A stretch of DNA of 64,000 nucleotides from Isoetes taiwanensis (lineage: Eukaryota > Streptophyta > Lycopodiopsida > Isoetales > Isoetaceae): the NCBI GenBank assembly GCA_021234155.1, contig JAJEKV010000042.1, positions 2,231,257 to 2,295,256 on the forward strand, written 5' to 3'. Of this stretch, positions 63,893-64,000 are shown in pieces. The position numbers and the translations under genes are program-made. The notes under the pieces were generated by a model. That model saw only the letters and a program-made list of their open reading frames with translations. It made no database searches and was not told the origin of the DNA. Position 1 is the stretch's first letter, and each line of letters opens with the position of its first letter.

Positions 63893-64000
63893 ACTAGTCA
63901 TTATCGGATAAGCAATCTTCCTTTCCAGTTTTTCATTCTTGATATTTTTCTTTGTTGTTTAGGTAAAAAATGGTTCACATCTAATTACAACTAATAACTT

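Overview
This window looks like intergenic DNA from a large, repeat-laden land-plant genome. It contains spliceosomal introns, plant-type gene remnants (PEX5, neutral/alkaline invertase GH100, a pentatricopeptide-repeat fragment, an ECA-type Ca2+-ATPase) and a retrotransposon primer-binding site that matches the plant initiator-Met tRNA 3' end as I know it. A broken sperm-tail PG-rich-repeat (SHIPPO/ODF3-like) gene at about 12.0-12.8 kb points to a lineage that makes flagellated sperm. A fern, lycophyte, bryophyte, cycad or Ginkgo therefore fits better than a flowering plant or conifer; this is inference. Almost nothing here looks like an intact host gene.

Layout. 0-6 kb: degenerate short repeats, a PEX5 pseudogene and two LINE 3' ends. 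6.8-11.3 kb: a multi-exon CACTA/Tnp2-like transposase gene with several clean exons and a few frameshifts. 12.0-12.8 kb: the sperm-tail repeat pseudogene. 13.3-14.5, 24.8-27.3 and 35.0-37.2 kb: three copies of one transposon-like unit; the last two carry a Ulp1-like (C48) protease fragment. The 24.8 kb copy has been hit by a MITE and by LINE fragments, so the third copy shows the empty sites. 16-21 kb and 26.6-27.0 kb: 3' ends of LINEs, each with a different short tandem-repeat tail. 17.4 and 30.1 kb: two B3-domain-like remnants. 38-40.5 kb: an unrecognised multi-exon gene.

42.25-48.78 kb holds a complete tyrosine-recombinase (DIRS/Ngaro-type) retrotransposon with gag, RT-RNase H and recombinase frames all open. 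Its terminal repeats are arranged A1 ... B1-A2 ... B2, sharing an AA dinucleotide at each junction. It sits in or beside a broken RNase H-like gene, followed by Ca2+-ATPase and PPR fragments. 50.5-53.0 kb is a tandem array of about 144-bp units with an 803-bp higher-order repeat.

53.0-56.5 kb, minus strand, is the most unusual part. A 1552-bp LTR with a perfect 19-nt initiator-Met PBS is followed, in the position where gag would lie, by a reading frame whose C-terminus is an almost complete histone H3 fold fused to an unknown N-terminal domain. One in-frame UGA interrupts the fusion. 56.6-59.4 kb holds LINE remains and a diverged second A-repeat of the tyrosine-recombinase element. 60.8-62.5 kb, minus, is an intron-bearing neutral/alkaline invertase pseudogene. 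A palindrome-containing repeat occurs at 60.3 and 63.8 kb.
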